In this document: positions 34,181 to 44,337 of the stretch, piece after piece
Layout: every line of letters begins with the position of its first letter
Numbering within the stretch: the stretch's first letter is position 1
NCBI GenBank assembly: GCA_017630455.1
Contig: JAGBVG010000074.1
Span: forward strand, 1 to 64,000
Length of the DNA stretch: 64,000 nt
Direction of reading: 5' to 3'
Source: Alistipes sp.
GTDB taxonomy: Bacteria > Bacteroidota > Bacteroidia > Bacteroidales > Rikenellaceae
Position numbers and translations under genes: made by a program
The notes under the pieces: generated by a model
Told to the model about the DNA's origin: nothing
Database searches by the model: none
What the model saw: the letters and a program-made list of their open reading frames with translations, nothing else

Positions 34181-34555
34181 ATGAAAAAAGTTATCGCATC
34201 ACCATTGGCACCTAAGGCTGTAGGTCCATACTCACAGGCTATCGCACACGACGCTACACTCTACATCTCTGGTCAGCTTCCTATCGACGGCGCAACAGGC
34301 GTTATGGCTGAGGGCGTAGAGGCTCAGACACGTCAGGCTCTTACAAACCTCGGATACATCCTCGAGGAGGCTGGTTACTCTTTCAACGACGTTGCTAAGA
34401 CTACCGTTCTTTTGGCTGACATCGCAGATTTCGCAGCTATGAACGCTATCTATGCAGAGTTCTTCACAGGCGACAAGCCAGCTCGTATCTGCTATCAGGT
34501 AGCAGCATTGCCTATGGGTGCACGCGTAGAGATCGACGCTATTGCTATTAAGTAA
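34181..34555 (+). CDS. ridA: RidA family reactive imine deaminase
   Basis: 124 residues, full length. The family pattern is clear: APKAVGPYSQAI near the N-terminus, LYISGQLPID, and the C-terminal ARICYQVAALPMGARVEIDAIA with the conserved Arg. RidA hydrolyses enamine/imine intermediates such as 2-aminoacrylate made by PLP enzymes. Single gene with its own promoter and terminator. Confidence 0.95.
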   Translation: MKKVIASPLAPKAVGPYSQAIAHDATLYISGQLPIDGATGVMAEGVEAQTRQALTNLGYILEEAGYSFNDVAKTTVLLADIADFAAMNAIYAEFFTGDKPARICYQVAALPMGARVEIDAIAIK

Positions 34556-34578
34556 TCGCGCACTACGTAGAAGACACA

Positions 34579-34608
34579 AAGCCGCAAGGGAGCTATCCTT
34601 TGCGGCTT
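34579..34608 (+). terminator. Terminator of ridA
   Basis: AAGCCGCAAGG (34579-34589) pairs with CCTTTGCGGCTT (34597-34608), one bulged base, 24 nt after the ridA stop. Confidence 0.75.
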
Positions 34609-34634
34609 ATATATTATATATAGGTATAAAAGAT

Positions 34635-34665
34635 GGGAGTGTCCGAAAAGATATCGAACACTCCC
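34635..34665 (-). terminator. Terminator of ileS
   Basis: GGGAGTGT (34635-34642) pairs with ACACTCCC (34658-34665); on the minus strand it lies 27 nt after the ileS stop and is followed by ATCTTTTAT. Confidence 0.75.
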
Positions 34666-34692
34666 TTCTCGAATTATTCTGCAACGCAAGGC

Positions 34693-37600
34693 TTAGGCCT
34701 TGGTAACTGCAATCTTGAGTGGTGACTCATCGAGGTCGGAGTCGACAACGAAATCACCCGCAGGAGCGGCTGACACCTTGACATCGAGGGCCAAGGTCTG
34801 CTGTGCGATATACTCCGCAAACGATGCGATAGCACTCTCGGTAAGCTCGTTAGCCTCTACCTCTACGCGAATCTTGTCGGTTACCTCGAAGCCAGACTCC
34901 TTACGGATGTTCTGGATGCGGTTGACCAACTCACGGGCTACACCCTCACGGCGAAGCTCCTCGGTGATGGTGATATCGAGGGCCACGGTGAGTTTACCCT
35001 CCGAGGCTACCAACCATCCTGGCATATCCTCCGAGGTGATGTCGAAGTCGGCGGCTGTGGTAACGAACTCCTGATCCTCGACCTTGAGGATAGTCTCGGC
35101 ATTAGCCTCCACGGCAGCAATCTGCTCCTGAGAGAATGATGCTACGAGAGCAGCCACCTGCTTCATATATTTGCCACACTTGGCACCAAGAGTCTTGAAG
35201 TTTGGCTTGATACGCTTGGTGATGATGCCTGTGGTGTCTGTGATAAGCTCGATATCCTTCACATTCACCTCGTTCATAATAAGTGCGCGAACAGCCTCAA
35301 TATGCTCTGCCATACCCTTGTCGAGCACAGGGATAATAATCTTCTGAAGTGGCTGGCGAACCTTAATGTTCACCTTACGACGGAGTGCCAACACCATAGA
35401 TGAAGCGCGCTGCGCCAAAGACATCATATCCTCCAACTCGGCATTGATAAGAGCCTCGTTGCACTTAGGATACTCTGCAAGGTGCACTGAAGACTCGCTG
35501 TGGCGACCGCTAACAGCATTCAAGTCACAGAAGATACGATCAGAGATGAATGGTGCGATAGGCGCGGCAAGCATAACTACAGTCTCCAAGCAAGTATATA
35601 GAGTTTGATAAGCGGCAAGTTTGTCCTCACTCATAGAGCCACCCCAGAAACGCTTACGGTTCAAGCGTACGTACCAGTTAGAGAGGTTCTCGTTAACAAA
35701 CTGGTCGATGCGACGTGCCGCAGGTGTTGGGTCGTAATCCTCGAGGTACTTGGTAACATCCTTTATGAGGGTGTTCAACTCCGACAAAATCCAGCGGTCA
35801 ATCTCTGGGCGACGCTCAACAGCAACCTCGGCCTCCTGGCCTGTGAAGCCATCGATATTGGCGTAGAGGGCGAAGAATGAGTAGGTGTTATACAACGTGC
35901 CGAAGAACTTACGGCGACACTCGTCAACGCCATCAACGTCGAACTTGAGGTTATCCCAAGGCTGTGAGTTCGAAATCATATACCAGCGAGTGGCATCGGC
36001 ACCGTATTTTTTGAGTACCTCGAATGGGTCTACGGCATTGCCAAGACGCTTCGACATCTTGTTACCATTCTTATCCAATACCAAGCCGTTAGAGATGATA
36101 TTTTTGAAGGCTACAGAGTCGAACAACATTGTAGCGATGGCGTGCAACGTGTAGAACCAACCACGAGTCTGGTCGACACCCTCGGCGATGAAGTCGGCAG
36201 GGTAAATCTGGTCGAAGCCCTCCTTATTCTCGAATGGGTAGTGTACCTGTGCGTAAGGCATAGCACCAGAGTCGAACCATACGTCAATCAAATCTGGCTC
36301 GCGGCGCATAGGCTCACCCTTCGATGATACCAACACGATGTTGTCGACATAAGGGCGGTGAAGGTCGATATTCTCGGTAGAGTAGTTCTCCTTCGACATA
36401 TCGCCCACTACGAAATTCTTATACGGATTCTCGCTCATCACGCCTGCTGCGACAGCCTTCTCGATCTCTGCGATAAGCTCCTCAACAGAGCCGATGCACT
36501 TCATCTCTGTGCGATCCTCAGTAGCCCAGATAGGGAGTGGAGTACCCCAGAAACGTGAACGCGACAAGTTCCAGTCGTTGATATTCTCGAGCCACTTACC
36601 GAAACGGCCTGTACCTGTAGACTCAGGCTTCCAGTAGATGGTCTGGTTAAGCTCCATCATACGCTCGCGGAGCGCCGTAGTGCGGATAAACCAAGAGTCC
36701 AATGGGTAGTACAACACTGGCTTATCGGTACGCCAGCAGTGTGGATAGTTGTGCGTATGCTTCTCAATCTTGAATACGCGGCCACTCTCCTTGAGCTTGA
36801 TAGCGATATATACGTCGAGAGTCTCGGCAGCGGCGGCAGCCTTCTCATCGTAGCGACCATCAACGGTAAACTGTGGGTCGTAAGCATTCTTAACCCAGCG
36901 GCCCTCATACTCCTTATACGCCTCCGAAACACACTCTGCGGCGAACTTCTCGTCAAGCTCCTCGATGAGGTAGAACTTACCTGTAAAGTCGACCATAGGG
37001 CGAGTCTCACCACGCTTGTTAATCATAAAGAGCGATGGGATGCCAGCCTGACGCGCTACAAAGGCATCATCAGCACCAAACGTAGGTGCGATGTGTACGA
37101 TACCCGTACCATCCTCAACAGTAACATAGTCGCCAAGGATTACGCGGAAGCCCTTTGCAGATGCCTCAACCCAGTTGCCATTCTCGTCGCACTCAACAGG
37201 CTTAACCCAAGGGATAAGCTGCTCGTAGCGCATACCCTCCAACTCGGTACCCTTCCACTTGCCAACAACCTCGAATGGGATAACCTTATCGCCAGCCTTA
37301 TATGCGTCCAACGCCAACTCCTCGCCCTTCTTGTTGAAGATAGAGTACAAAAGTGGCTCAGCAACGATAGCCGTGATCTTCTCGCCATCGTAAGGGTTAT
37401 AGGTGCGTACTGCAACGTAGTCATACTTTGGACCTACGCAAAGCGCAGTGTTTGATGGGAGTGTCCAAGGTGTTGTTGTCCACGCGAGGAACACTGGTGT
37501 ACCCCAGCCCTCCATCGCTTCTTTAGGCTCCAAGATGCGGAACTGTGCCGTACAAGTAGTGTCCTTAACGTCGCGGTAGCAACCAGGCTGGTTAAGCTCG

Positions 37601-38178
37601 TGGGTTGAGAGACCAGTACCCGCAGCTGGCGAGTATGGCTGGATGGTGTAACCCTTGTAGAGCAAGCCCTTGTTGTAGAGCTGCTTCAACAACCACCACA
37701 ATGTCTCGATAAACTTATTGTCGTAGGTGATGTATGGATCGTCCATATTCACCCAGTAACCCATCTTATGTGTGAGGTCCTCCCAGATGTCGGTGAACTC
37801 CATAACCGCCTCGCGGCACGCCTTGTTGTAGTCCTCGATAGAGATAGTCTTGCCGATATCCTCCTTCGTGATACCCATCTTCTTCTCTACGCCCAACTCC
37901 ACAGGAAGGCCGTGAGTATCCCAACCCGCCTTGCGGTGTACGAGATAGCCCTGCTGGGTCTTGAAGCGGCAGAATACATCCTTGATGGTACGCGCCATAA
38001 CGTGGTGGATACCTGGTGTACCGTTTGCTGATGGTGGTCCCTCATAGAACACGAAGGTTGGATGACCCTCGCGTGTTGTTATGCTCTTGTGAAAGGTGTC
38101 ATCCTTAGTCCAGCGCTCCAGAACCTCCTCTGCAACGCCAGCCAAGTCGAGACCCTTATATTCGGTAAATTTTTTCAT
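34693..38178 (-). CDS. ileS: Isoleucine--tRNA ligase
   Basis: 1161 residues, the long form usual in Bacteroidota. Class I signatures: the HIGH-type motif in NGTPGIHHVMARTIK near residue 55-60, and KMSKS-type GNKMSKRLGN in the catalytic domain; the CP1 editing domain lies between, and a C-terminal anticodon-binding region follows. It charges tRNA-Ile and edits valine. Start ATG at 38176-38178; yebC lies 119 nt upstream on the same strand, with an imperfect dyad in the gap. Confidence 0.97.
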   Translation of the reverse strand: MKKFTEYKGLDLAGVAEEVLERWTKDDTFHKSITTREGHPTFVFYEGPPSANGTPGIHHVMARTIKDVFCRFKTQQGYLVHRKAGWDTHGLPVELGVEKKMGITKEDIGKTISIEDYNKACREAVMEFTDIWEDLTHKMGYWVNMDDPYITYDNKFIETLWWLLKQLYNKGLLYKGYTIQPYSPAAGTGLSTHELNQPGCYRDVKDTTCTAQFRILEPKEAMEGWGTPVFLAWTTTPWTLPSNTALCVGPKYDYVAVRTYNPYDGEKITAIVAEPLLYSIFNKKGEELALDAYKAGDKVIPFEVVGKWKGTELEGMRYEQLIPWVKPVECDENGNWVEASAKGFRVILGDYVTVEDGTGIVHIAPTFGADDAFVARQAGIPSLFMINKRGETRPMVDFTGKFYLIEELDEKFAAECVSEAYKEYEGRWVKNAYDPQFTVDGRYDEKAAAAAETLDVYIAIKLKESGRVFKIEKHTHNYPHCWRTDKPVLYYPLDSWFIRTTALRERMMELNQTIYWKPESTGTGRFGKWLENINDWNLSRSRFWGTPLPIWATEDRTEMKCIGSVEELIAEIEKAVAAGVMSENPYKNFVVGDMSKENYSTENIDLHRPYVDNIVLVSSKGEPMRREPDLIDVWFDSGAMPYAQVHYPFENKEGFDQIYPADFIAEGVDQTRGWFYTLHAIATMLFDSVAFKNIISNGLVLDKNGNKMSKRLGNAVDPFEVLKKYGADATRWYMISNSQPWDNLKFDVDGVDECRRKFFGTLYNTYSFFALYANIDGFTGQEAEVAVERRPEIDRWILSELNTLIKDVTKYLEDYDPTPAARRIDQFVNENLSNWYVRLNRKRFWGGSMSEDKLAAYQTLYTCLETVVMLAAPIAPFISDRIFCDLNAVSGRHSESSVHLAEYPKCNEALINAELEDMMSLAQRASSMVLALRRKVNIKVRQPLQKIIIPVLDKGMAEHIEAVRALIMNEVNVKDIELITDTTGIITKRIKPNFKTLGAKCGKYMKQVAALVASFSQEQIAAVEANAETILKVEDQEFVTTAADFDITSEDMPGWLVASEGKLTVALDITITEELRREGVARELVNRIQNIRKESGFEVTDKIRVEVEANELTESAIASFAEYIAQQTLALDVKVSAAPAGDFVVDSDLDESPLKIAVTKA

Positions 38179-38297
38179 TCTTCAAAAATTTTAAAGTAAA
38201 AAGGGAGAAGTGAAAACTGAAAAGTAAGGGGTGCTTCGCACGGGTTTTAAATGCGTCGCAGACACCACACTTTTCACCTTTCACTTTTGAGTTCATA

Positions 38298-39032
38298 TTA
38301 CTCCTCGTCGTCCTCCTCAGACTCGGCCATTGTTGTGTAGACGTTGGTAACGTCATCATCCTCCTCGAGGTGCTCGATAAGCTTATTTACAGCCTCACGC
38401 TGCTCTGGAGTAAGCTCCTTGGTGTCGGTAGGGATGCGTACTGCCTCACCAGATACAAGCTCAAAGCCCTTCTCCTCGATCCAAGTCTGAATCTGACCGA
38501 ATGACTCATAGGCAGCGTATACAGTTACCTCACCCTCCTCAGCGTAGAACTCATCAACACCGAAGTCGATCATCTCCAACTCCATCTCCTCAAGGTCAAT
38601 GCCCTCGGTAGGCTTGAACTTAAAGACACACTTATGCTCAAACATAAAGCCTACAGAGCCTGATGTACCGAGTGTGCCGCCATACTTGTTGAAGTACATA
38701 CGTACAGATGCAACGGTACGGTTTGTGTTGTCGGTAGCGGTCTCAACAAGAACCGCGATACCGTGAGGACCGTAACCCTCGTAGATCATCTCCTTGTAGT
38801 CTGCAGCATCCTTATCTGTTGCACGCTTGATAGCACGCTCCACGTTCTCCTTTGGCATATTCTCAGCCTTCGCATTCTGGATAAGAAGACGAAGACGGAG
38901 GTTTGATGATGGATCTGGACCTGAAGCCTTAACAGCCATCTCAATCTCCTTACCGATCTTTGTAAATACACGCGCCATATGTCCCCAGCGCTTCATCTTT
39001 CTCGCTTTGCGATACTCAAATGCTCTTCCCAT
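38298..39032 (-). CDS. yebC: YebC/PmpR family protein
   Basis: 244 residues. The N-terminal GRAFEYRKARKMKRWGHMARVFTKI, NAKAENMPKENVERAI and EGYGPHGIAVLVE stretches are diagnostic of TACO1/YebC. Members act as regulators and, more recently, as ribosome-associated factors easing stalling; which applies here is unknown. The very acidic end (ESEEDDEE) is a Bacteroidota trait. A TATCTTTG box on the minus strand (39092-39099) about 60 nt upstream is a probable promoter element for yebC and possibly ileS. Confidence 0.93.
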   Translation of the reverse strand: MGRAFEYRKARKMKRWGHMARVFTKIGKEIEMAVKASGPDPSSNLRLRLLIQNAKAENMPKENVERAIKRATDKDAADYKEMIYEGYGPHGIAVLVETATDNTNRTVASVRMYFNKYGGTLGTSGSVGFMFEHKCVFKFKPTEGIDLEEMELEMIDFGVDEFYAEEGEVTVYAAYESFGQIQTWIEEKGFELVSGEAVRIPTDTKELTPEQREAVNKLIEHLEEDDDVTNVYTTMAESEEDDEE

Positions 39033-39266
39033 AATAGTAATGTAAATTTATATTTTTAGAATTTTTACTCCTATGTATATACACAATCGCGCAAAGATAG
39101 TAAAAAAAGGTGAAATATATAAATCGCGAGGGCTATTTTTTGTGGAATTATCCTCTATAGAGCTGCAAAATCGCAATTTTCTGAAATGCGATTCCCCTGC
39201 GCTCCATATACTGGATGCTATTTCCACTTTGCAGATGGTTCACAATCACCATAAATAGAAACAAAA

Positions 39267-39298
39267 TTTTGTTTCTTAACGAAAAATTATTACTTTTG
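39267..39298 (+). promoter_or_regulatory. Promoter of the glycosyltransferase gene, nearly leaderless
   Basis: TTTTG at 39267-39271 and TACTTTTG at 39291-39298 are 19 nt apart. The predicted start of transcription is only about 4-6 nt before the ATG at 39309. Confidence 0.6.
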
Positions 39299-39308
39299 CT
39301 TTTTGAGT

Positions 39309-40466
39309 ATGAAAAGAAACAGCACCATAGGCTTCGATGCGAAGTATGCCGCAACTGGCGATGCAACACTGAGCAGCTATGCCAGATTTATCGTCGAGGC
39401 GATGGCCGATGCTTGCCCGCGCCGCAGCTACTTTCGTATGTATATCCCTGATGATGAGACTACTGCGGAGTATGAGCGTATAGCCTCGAAGCACAACATC
39501 GAGTCGATGAGGCCCGACGGTTTCGTATGGCGCAAGGCCTCGTGGTTCTGGCGTCTCTACCCTATTGTTCGCGACCTGAAACGTGGCGATGTGGATCTCT
39601 TTCACAGTCTCACGGAGTTTGTGCCATACGGCTTGCAACGTCGCGGCATACCAACGATTGTCACGGTTCATAACCTCGAGTTTCTGCGCCTTAGAAGATT
39701 CTTCAGCCCGCTGCATAACCTATGGCGAAGATTCACGCTTCTCTCATCGCTACATCGCGCCGACCGCATCATAGCCATCAGCGATAACATAAAGCACGAC
39801 CTTGTGCACTACCTCCATATCGACAGCGACAAGATAGATGTCATCTACCGTGGCTGCCACCCCCGTTTCAGCAAACCCATAAGCGCGGAGCAGCTACGCG
39901 AGGCGGAGGAGCGTTACCACCTTCCGAAGCGTTATATGCTCTTTGTGGGCACTCATCTCACACGCAAAAACCTCAAGACACTTATTGAGGCTATGCCTAA
40001 CGTAGACGCTGATACAGAGTTAGTTATAGTAGGTCGCGCAACGACATATACCGAACACCTCAAGACCCGCATAAAGTCGCTTGGACTGGAGGATAGAGTG
40101 CGTATGCTCCACGGCGTTGCCGACGAGGATATGCCAGCGATATATCACCTCGCCACGCTCTATCTTATGCCATCGCTCTACGAGGGATTTCCTCCGACAA
40201 TCATCGAGGCCCTCTCGATTGGCATCCCCGTGATCGCCACCAAAGGCTCGAGTATGGAGGAGGCTGGAGGTCCAGGTTCGATCTACGTCGAGGGCACAAG
40301 CCACGAGGCGTGGTCGAGCGCCATCAATAGCGTGCTCAGAGACCAGGAACTTCGCGAGAGGATGATTAGCGAGGGCAAGAGCTATGTCTCACGTTTCCGT
40401 CCCGAGGTTGTGGCATATAATATAATGAACTGCTACAAACGCATAGGCATAGATATAAACGAGTAG
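39309..40466 (+). CDS. Family 1/4-type glycosyltransferase
   Basis: 385 residues from ATG 39309. GT-B fold with an acceptor-side N-terminal half and a donor-binding C-terminal half: YMLFVGTHLTRKNLKTLIEA and the EX7E-type motif MPSLYEGFPPTIIEALSIGIPVIA. It most likely transfers a sugar from a nucleotide donor during surface glycan assembly. It stands alone, not in a polysaccharide cluster; acceptor and donor are unknown. Confidence 0.88.
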   Translation: MKRNSTIGFDAKYAATGDATLSSYARFIVEAMADACPRRSYFRMYIPDDETTAEYERIASKHNIESMRPDGFVWRKASWFWRLYPIVRDLKRGDVDLFHSLTEFVPYGLQRRGIPTIVTVHNLEFLRLRRFFSPLHNLWRRFTLLSSLHRADRIIAISDNIKHDLVHYLHIDSDKIDVIYRGCHPRFSKPISAEQLREAEERYHLPKRYMLFVGTHLTRKNLKTLIEAMPNVDADTELVIVGRATTYTEHLKTRIKSLGLEDRVRMLHGVADEDMPAIYHLATLYLMPSLYEGFPPTIIEALSIGIPVIATKGSSMEEAGGPGSIYVEGTSHEAWSSAINSVLRDQELRERMISEGKSYVSRFRPEVVAYNIMNCYKRIGIDINE

Positions 40467-40629
40467 CATATTAGCAAAATAGAAAAATTTACAATACTTA
40501 TAACACATTGATTATAAGCGCATTGTATAATAATACAGAAAATACAAAGAGAAAACGATGGTCATTTTGACAAAATTGAGTATCTTTGTCACGAAATTTT
40601 TGTGAATACAATTTACATAAAATAAAATT

Positions 40630-41505
40630 ATGGATAAAGTAACGAAAATCGTAGTTATGGCAAAGCAGGTGCCCGACACACGTAATGTGGGCAAGGATGC
40701 TATGACTGCAGAGGGTACGGTAAACCGTGCCGCTCTGGCTGCAATCTTCAACCCCGAGGACCTCAATGCCTTGGAGATGGCGCTCCAGATGAAGGAGCGT
40801 ATCGGCAATGCACGTGTTGAGGTTCTTACAATGGGCCCGCAGCGTGCTGCCGATGTCATCCGCGAGGCTATGTTCCGTGGCGCTGACGGTGGCTACTTGC
40901 TCTCAGGCAAGGAGTTTGCAGGTTCTGATACTCTGGCAACATCTTACGCACTCGCGTGCGCACTTCGTAAAATCAATCCCGACATCATCGTTGCAGGTCG
41001 TCAGGCTATCGATGGCGATACCGCACAGGTAGGCCCTCAGGTAGCTGAGAAGCTCGCCCTGCCACAGATTACCTATGCCGAGGAGCTTGTCGATATCAAG
41101 GATGGTGAGATAACTATTAAGCGCCGCTTGGAGCGTGGTACCGAGGTTGTTGTATCGCCACTTCCTGCGGTTATCACCGTCAACTCATCGGCTAAGGAGT
41201 GTCGTCCTCGCAACGCCAAGCGTGTTATGAAGTTCAAGTATGCCCTTGCGACATCAGAGATGGCTGCTGCAGATGAGAAGTGCGCTAAGTTTATCGAGGA
41301 GCGTCCTTACCTCCACATCGTAGAGTTCTCGGCAGCGGATGTAAATCCTGACCCAGAGCAGCTCGGACTAAGCGGCTCTCCTACGAAGGTTAAGAAGATT
41401 GAAAATGTAGTGTTCCAGGCTAAGGAGGCTAAGAGCCTCACTGCCGACGATAAGGATATCGAGGCACTTATGCAGGAACTCATCGCGAGCCACACGCTCG
41501 GTTAA
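40630..41505 (+). CDS. etfB: Electron transfer flavoprotein subunit beta
   Basis: 291 residues. VVMAKQVPDTRNV, NPEDLNALEMALQMKE and AGRQAIDGDTAQVGPQVAEKLALP are classical EtfB segments, the last forming the nucleotide-binding loop. With EtfA it carries electrons from the acyl-CoA dehydrogenase two genes downstream. A TATCTTTG box (40581-40588) precedes it. First gene of etfB-etfA-acd. Confidence 0.95.
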   Translation: MDKVTKIVVMAKQVPDTRNVGKDAMTAEGTVNRAALAAIFNPEDLNALEMALQMKERIGNARVEVLTMGPQRAADVIREAMFRGADGGYLLSGKEFAGSDTLATSYALACALRKINPDIIVAGRQAIDGDTAQVGPQVAEKLALPQITYAEELVDIKDGEITIKRRLERGTEVVVSPLPAVITVNSSAKECRPRNAKRVMKFKYALATSEMAAADEKCAKFIEERPYLHIVEFSAADVNPDPEQLGLSGSPTKVKKIENVVFQAKEAKSLTADDKDIEALMQELIASHTLG

Positions 41506-41517
41506 TCTATATAGAGT

Positions 41518-42537
41518 ATGAATAACGTATTTGTATATATCGAGACAGAGGGGCAGCAGATTGCCGATGTGTCGTTGGAGCTTCTTACTAAGGGTCGCGA
41601 GCTTGCCAACACCCTTGGCGTAAAGCTCGAGGCTGTTGTTATTGGCAACAACATCAAGACTCTTGCTTCGGAGTTGGCAAAGTATGGTGCTGACACCGTA
41701 TGGGTTGCTGATGATGAGATATTTGCACCATTCCGCACCCTTCCTCACACCGCCGTTATGGTGGGTCTTATCGAGCAGGAGAAGCCACAGATTGCACTCT
41801 TCGGTGCAACACCCGTAGGTCGCGACTTCGCACCACGTGTGTCATCGGCTCTCCACAGCGGTCTTACAGCCGACTGCACAGAGCTTGTTATCGGTGAGCA
41901 TAAGGATGCCAAGAGTGGCAAAGAGTATGACTCACTCCTCTATCAGATTCGCCCAGCGTTTGGCGGTAACATCATCGCCACTATCGTAAACCCTGAGTGC
42001 CGTCCACAGATGGCCACCGTTCGCGAGGGCGTTATGCGTAAGGAGGCCTTGGCAACCCCTGCAGCGGGAGAGCTTCGAGAGATCGCTTGGCAGCAGATGG
42101 TCAAGGATACCGACCTCGCAGTTCGCATCGTAGAGCGTCACATCGAGAAGCGCAAGATAGATATCAAGGGAGCTTCGGTTATCGTTGCTGGTGGCTATGG
42201 CGTAGGCTCTAAGGAGGGCTTCCAGTTGGTTCACGAGTTGGCAAACCTCTTGGGTGGCGAGGTAGGAGCATCACGTGCTGCTGTCGATGCAGGCTTCACG
42301 GAGCACGAGCGTCAGATTGGCCAGACAGGTGTTACCGTGCGCCCTAAGCTCTATATCGCTTGCGGTATCTCGGGACAGATCCAGCACACCGCAGGTATGG
42401 ATCAGTCGGCGATGATCATATCTATCAACACCGACCCCCAGGCTCCTATCAATAAGATTGCCGACTATGCCATCACAGGCAGCGTCGAGGAGGTGATCCC
42501 TAAGATGATTAAGTATTACAAACAGAACTCAAAATAA
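41518..42537 (+). CDS. etfA: Electron transfer flavoprotein subunit alpha
   Basis: 339 residues. The FAD-binding C-terminal domain is clear: VIVAGGYGVGSKEGFQLVHELA, GASRAAVDAGF, QIGQTGVTVRPKLYIACGISGQIQH and INTDPQAPINKIADYAITG. The N-terminal domain pairs with EtfB. 12 nt after etfB, 8 nt before the dehydrogenase: one operon. Confidence 0.96.
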   Translation: MNNVFVYIETEGQQIADVSLELLTKGRELANTLGVKLEAVVIGNNIKTLASELAKYGADTVWVADDEIFAPFRTLPHTAVMVGLIEQEKPQIALFGATPVGRDFAPRVSSALHSGLTADCTELVIGEHKDAKSGKEYDSLLYQIRPAFGGNIIATIVNPECRPQMATVREGVMRKEALATPAAGELREIAWQQMVKDTDLAVRIVERHIEKRKIDIKGASVIVAGGYGVGSKEGFQLVHELANLLGGEVGASRAAVDAGFTEHERQIGQTGVTVRPKLYIACGISGQIQHTAGMDQSAMIISINTDPQAPINKIADYAITGSVEEVIPKMIKYYKQNSK

Positions 42538-42545
42538 GGCGAGCT

Positions 42546-44255
42546 ATGGCAAACTTCTATTTAGATAATAAGGATTTACAGTATCACCTCTCTCATCCGC
42601 TGATGAAGAGAATTATCGAGCTTAAGGAGCGTAACTTCGCCGATGCTTCGGTATACGACTATGCACCACAGGATGTGGAGGATGCTATGGACTCATACCG
42701 CCGCGTGTTGGAGATCGTAGGTGACGTATGCGGCGAGGTTATCGCAGCAAATGCCGAGAGCGTAGACCACGAGGGTCCTCGCGTTGTCAACGACCACGTG
42801 GAGTATGCTTCGGGCACAGTACGTAATATAGAGGCGTTGAACGAGGCAGGCTTGGGCGGTATGACCCTCCCACGCCGCTTCGATGGTTTGAATATGCCTG
42901 TTACTTGCTTTGCTATGGCTAACGAGATGGTTGCACGTGCCGATGCAGGCTTCGAGAATATCTGGGGCTTGCAGGATTGCGCTGAGACTATCAACGAGTT
43001 CGCAACCGAGGAGATCAAGGAGAAGTTCTTGCCTCGTGTATCGGCTGGCGAGACCTGTGCTATGGACCTCACAGAGCCTGATGCTGGCTCGGATCTTGGT
43101 GCTGTGATGCTCAAGGCATCGTGGGATGAGGCGGCTGGCGTATGGCGTCTTAACGGCTGTAAGCGCTTCATTACCAATGGTGATGGCGACATCTCACTCG
43201 TACTCGCACGTACCGAGGATGGCACTAAGGATGCACGCGGCCTCTCGATGCTCATCTACGACAAGCGTGATGGCGGTGTTATTGTTCGCCGCATTGAGAA
43301 TAAGCTCGGTATCAAGGGTTCTCCAACCTGCGAGTTGGTCTTCAACAACGCCCCTGCTACGTTGGTTGGCGACCGTAAGATGGGTCTTATCAAGTATGTA
43401 ATGTCGCTTATGAACGCTGCACGTTTGGGTATCTCTGCGCAGTCTACAGGTTTGGCCGAGGCTGCATACCGCGAGGCTTTGAAGTATGCCCAGGAGCGTG
43501 AGCAGTTTGGCAAGCCTATCATACAGTTTGCTGCCGTTGCGGAGATGCTTAAGAATATGGAGGCTAAGGTTCTCGCATCACGTGCATTGCTCTATGAGAC
43601 AGCGCGTTTCGTGGATATCTACAAGCAGCTTAACCACATCTCTCACGAGCGTTCGTTGGAGGGTGAGGAGCGCCAGGAGATGAAGTTCTACAACCGCCTT
43701 GCCGATGGCTTCACACCACTTGCCAAGATGTTCGGCTCGGAGTTTGCAAACGAGGTTGCCTACGACTCTATCCAGATTCACGGTGGCTCGGGATATATGA
43801 AGGACTACGCCTGCGAGCGTCTCTACCGCGATGCCCGAATCTTGAATATCTACGAGGGTACTACACAGCTTCAGGTTGTTGCAGCTATCAACCACGTGAC
43901 TAAGGGCACATACCTCGAGCAGATTCTTCGCTACGAGGAGCTTGAGCGCAACGAGGCTACAGCAGCACTTGGCGCACAGCTCGTGGAGTTGCGCAAGAGC
44001 TACGAGAAGGCTGTGGAGCGTGTTGAGACTCTCGACAAGGAGGCTCAGGGCTACAAGGATTTCCACTCACGCCGTTTGGTGGAGATTGCTGGCTACATCA
44101 TTATGTCGCACATTATGCTTCGTCAGGCAGCGGAGGTTGAGGAGTACGTTGCTCCAACCACAATCTTCGTAAAGTATGCAACACGCAAGATTGCCGAGGC
44201 GGTGACATACATCGACAACTCGGAGACATCGGACGTTGAGCTCTTCAAGGCGTAA
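42546..44255 (+). CDS. Acyl-CoA dehydrogenase
   Basis: 569 residues, the longer form with a C-terminal extension. Seen: TEPDAGSDLGAV and FITNGD (FAD/substrate loops), AREQFGKPI-type YAQEREQFGKPI, and RDARILNIYEGTTQLQ with the catalytic Glu. The C-terminal 120 residues are helical, as in ACAD10/VLCAD-like forms. Linked to etfBA, it likely acts in short-chain acyl-CoA/butyrate or amino-acid fermentation; direction of catalysis is not readable. Porphyromonas gingivalis has the same grouping, to my knowledge. Confidence 0.93.
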   Translation: MANFYLDNKDLQYHLSHPLMKRIIELKERNFADASVYDYAPQDVEDAMDSYRRVLEIVGDVCGEVIAANAESVDHEGPRVVNDHVEYASGTVRNIEALNEAGLGGMTLPRRFDGLNMPVTCFAMANEMVARADAGFENIWGLQDCAETINEFATEEIKEKFLPRVSAGETCAMDLTEPDAGSDLGAVMLKASWDEAAGVWRLNGCKRFITNGDGDISLVLARTEDGTKDARGLSMLIYDKRDGGVIVRRIENKLGIKGSPTCELVFNNAPATLVGDRKMGLIKYVMSLMNAARLGISAQSTGLAEAAYREALKYAQEREQFGKPIIQFAAVAEMLKNMEAKVLASRALLYETARFVDIYKQLNHISHERSLEGEERQEMKFYNRLADGFTPLAKMFGSEFANEVAYDSIQIHGGSGYMKDYACERLYRDARILNIYEGTTQLQVVAAINHVTKGTYLEQILRYEELERNEATAALGAQLVELRKSYEKAVERVETLDKEAQGYKDFHSRRLVEIAGYIIMSHIMLRQAAEVEEYVAPTTIFVKYATRKIAEAVTYIDNSETSDVELFKA

Positions 44256-44280
44256 CAAACGGTGTTATAACATAATAGAT

Positions 44281-44309
44281 AGGGTGTCCAACAAGTTCGT
44301 GGACACCCT
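44281..44309. terminator. Bidirectional terminator between acyl-CoA dehydrogenase and CoA-transferase genes
   Basis: AGGGTGTCC (44281-44289) pairs exactly with GGACACCCT (44301-44309). It sits between convergent stops at 44255 and 44338. Confidence 0.8.
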
Positions 44310-44337
44310 ATCTATTTTATGAATATACCTCCGAGGA

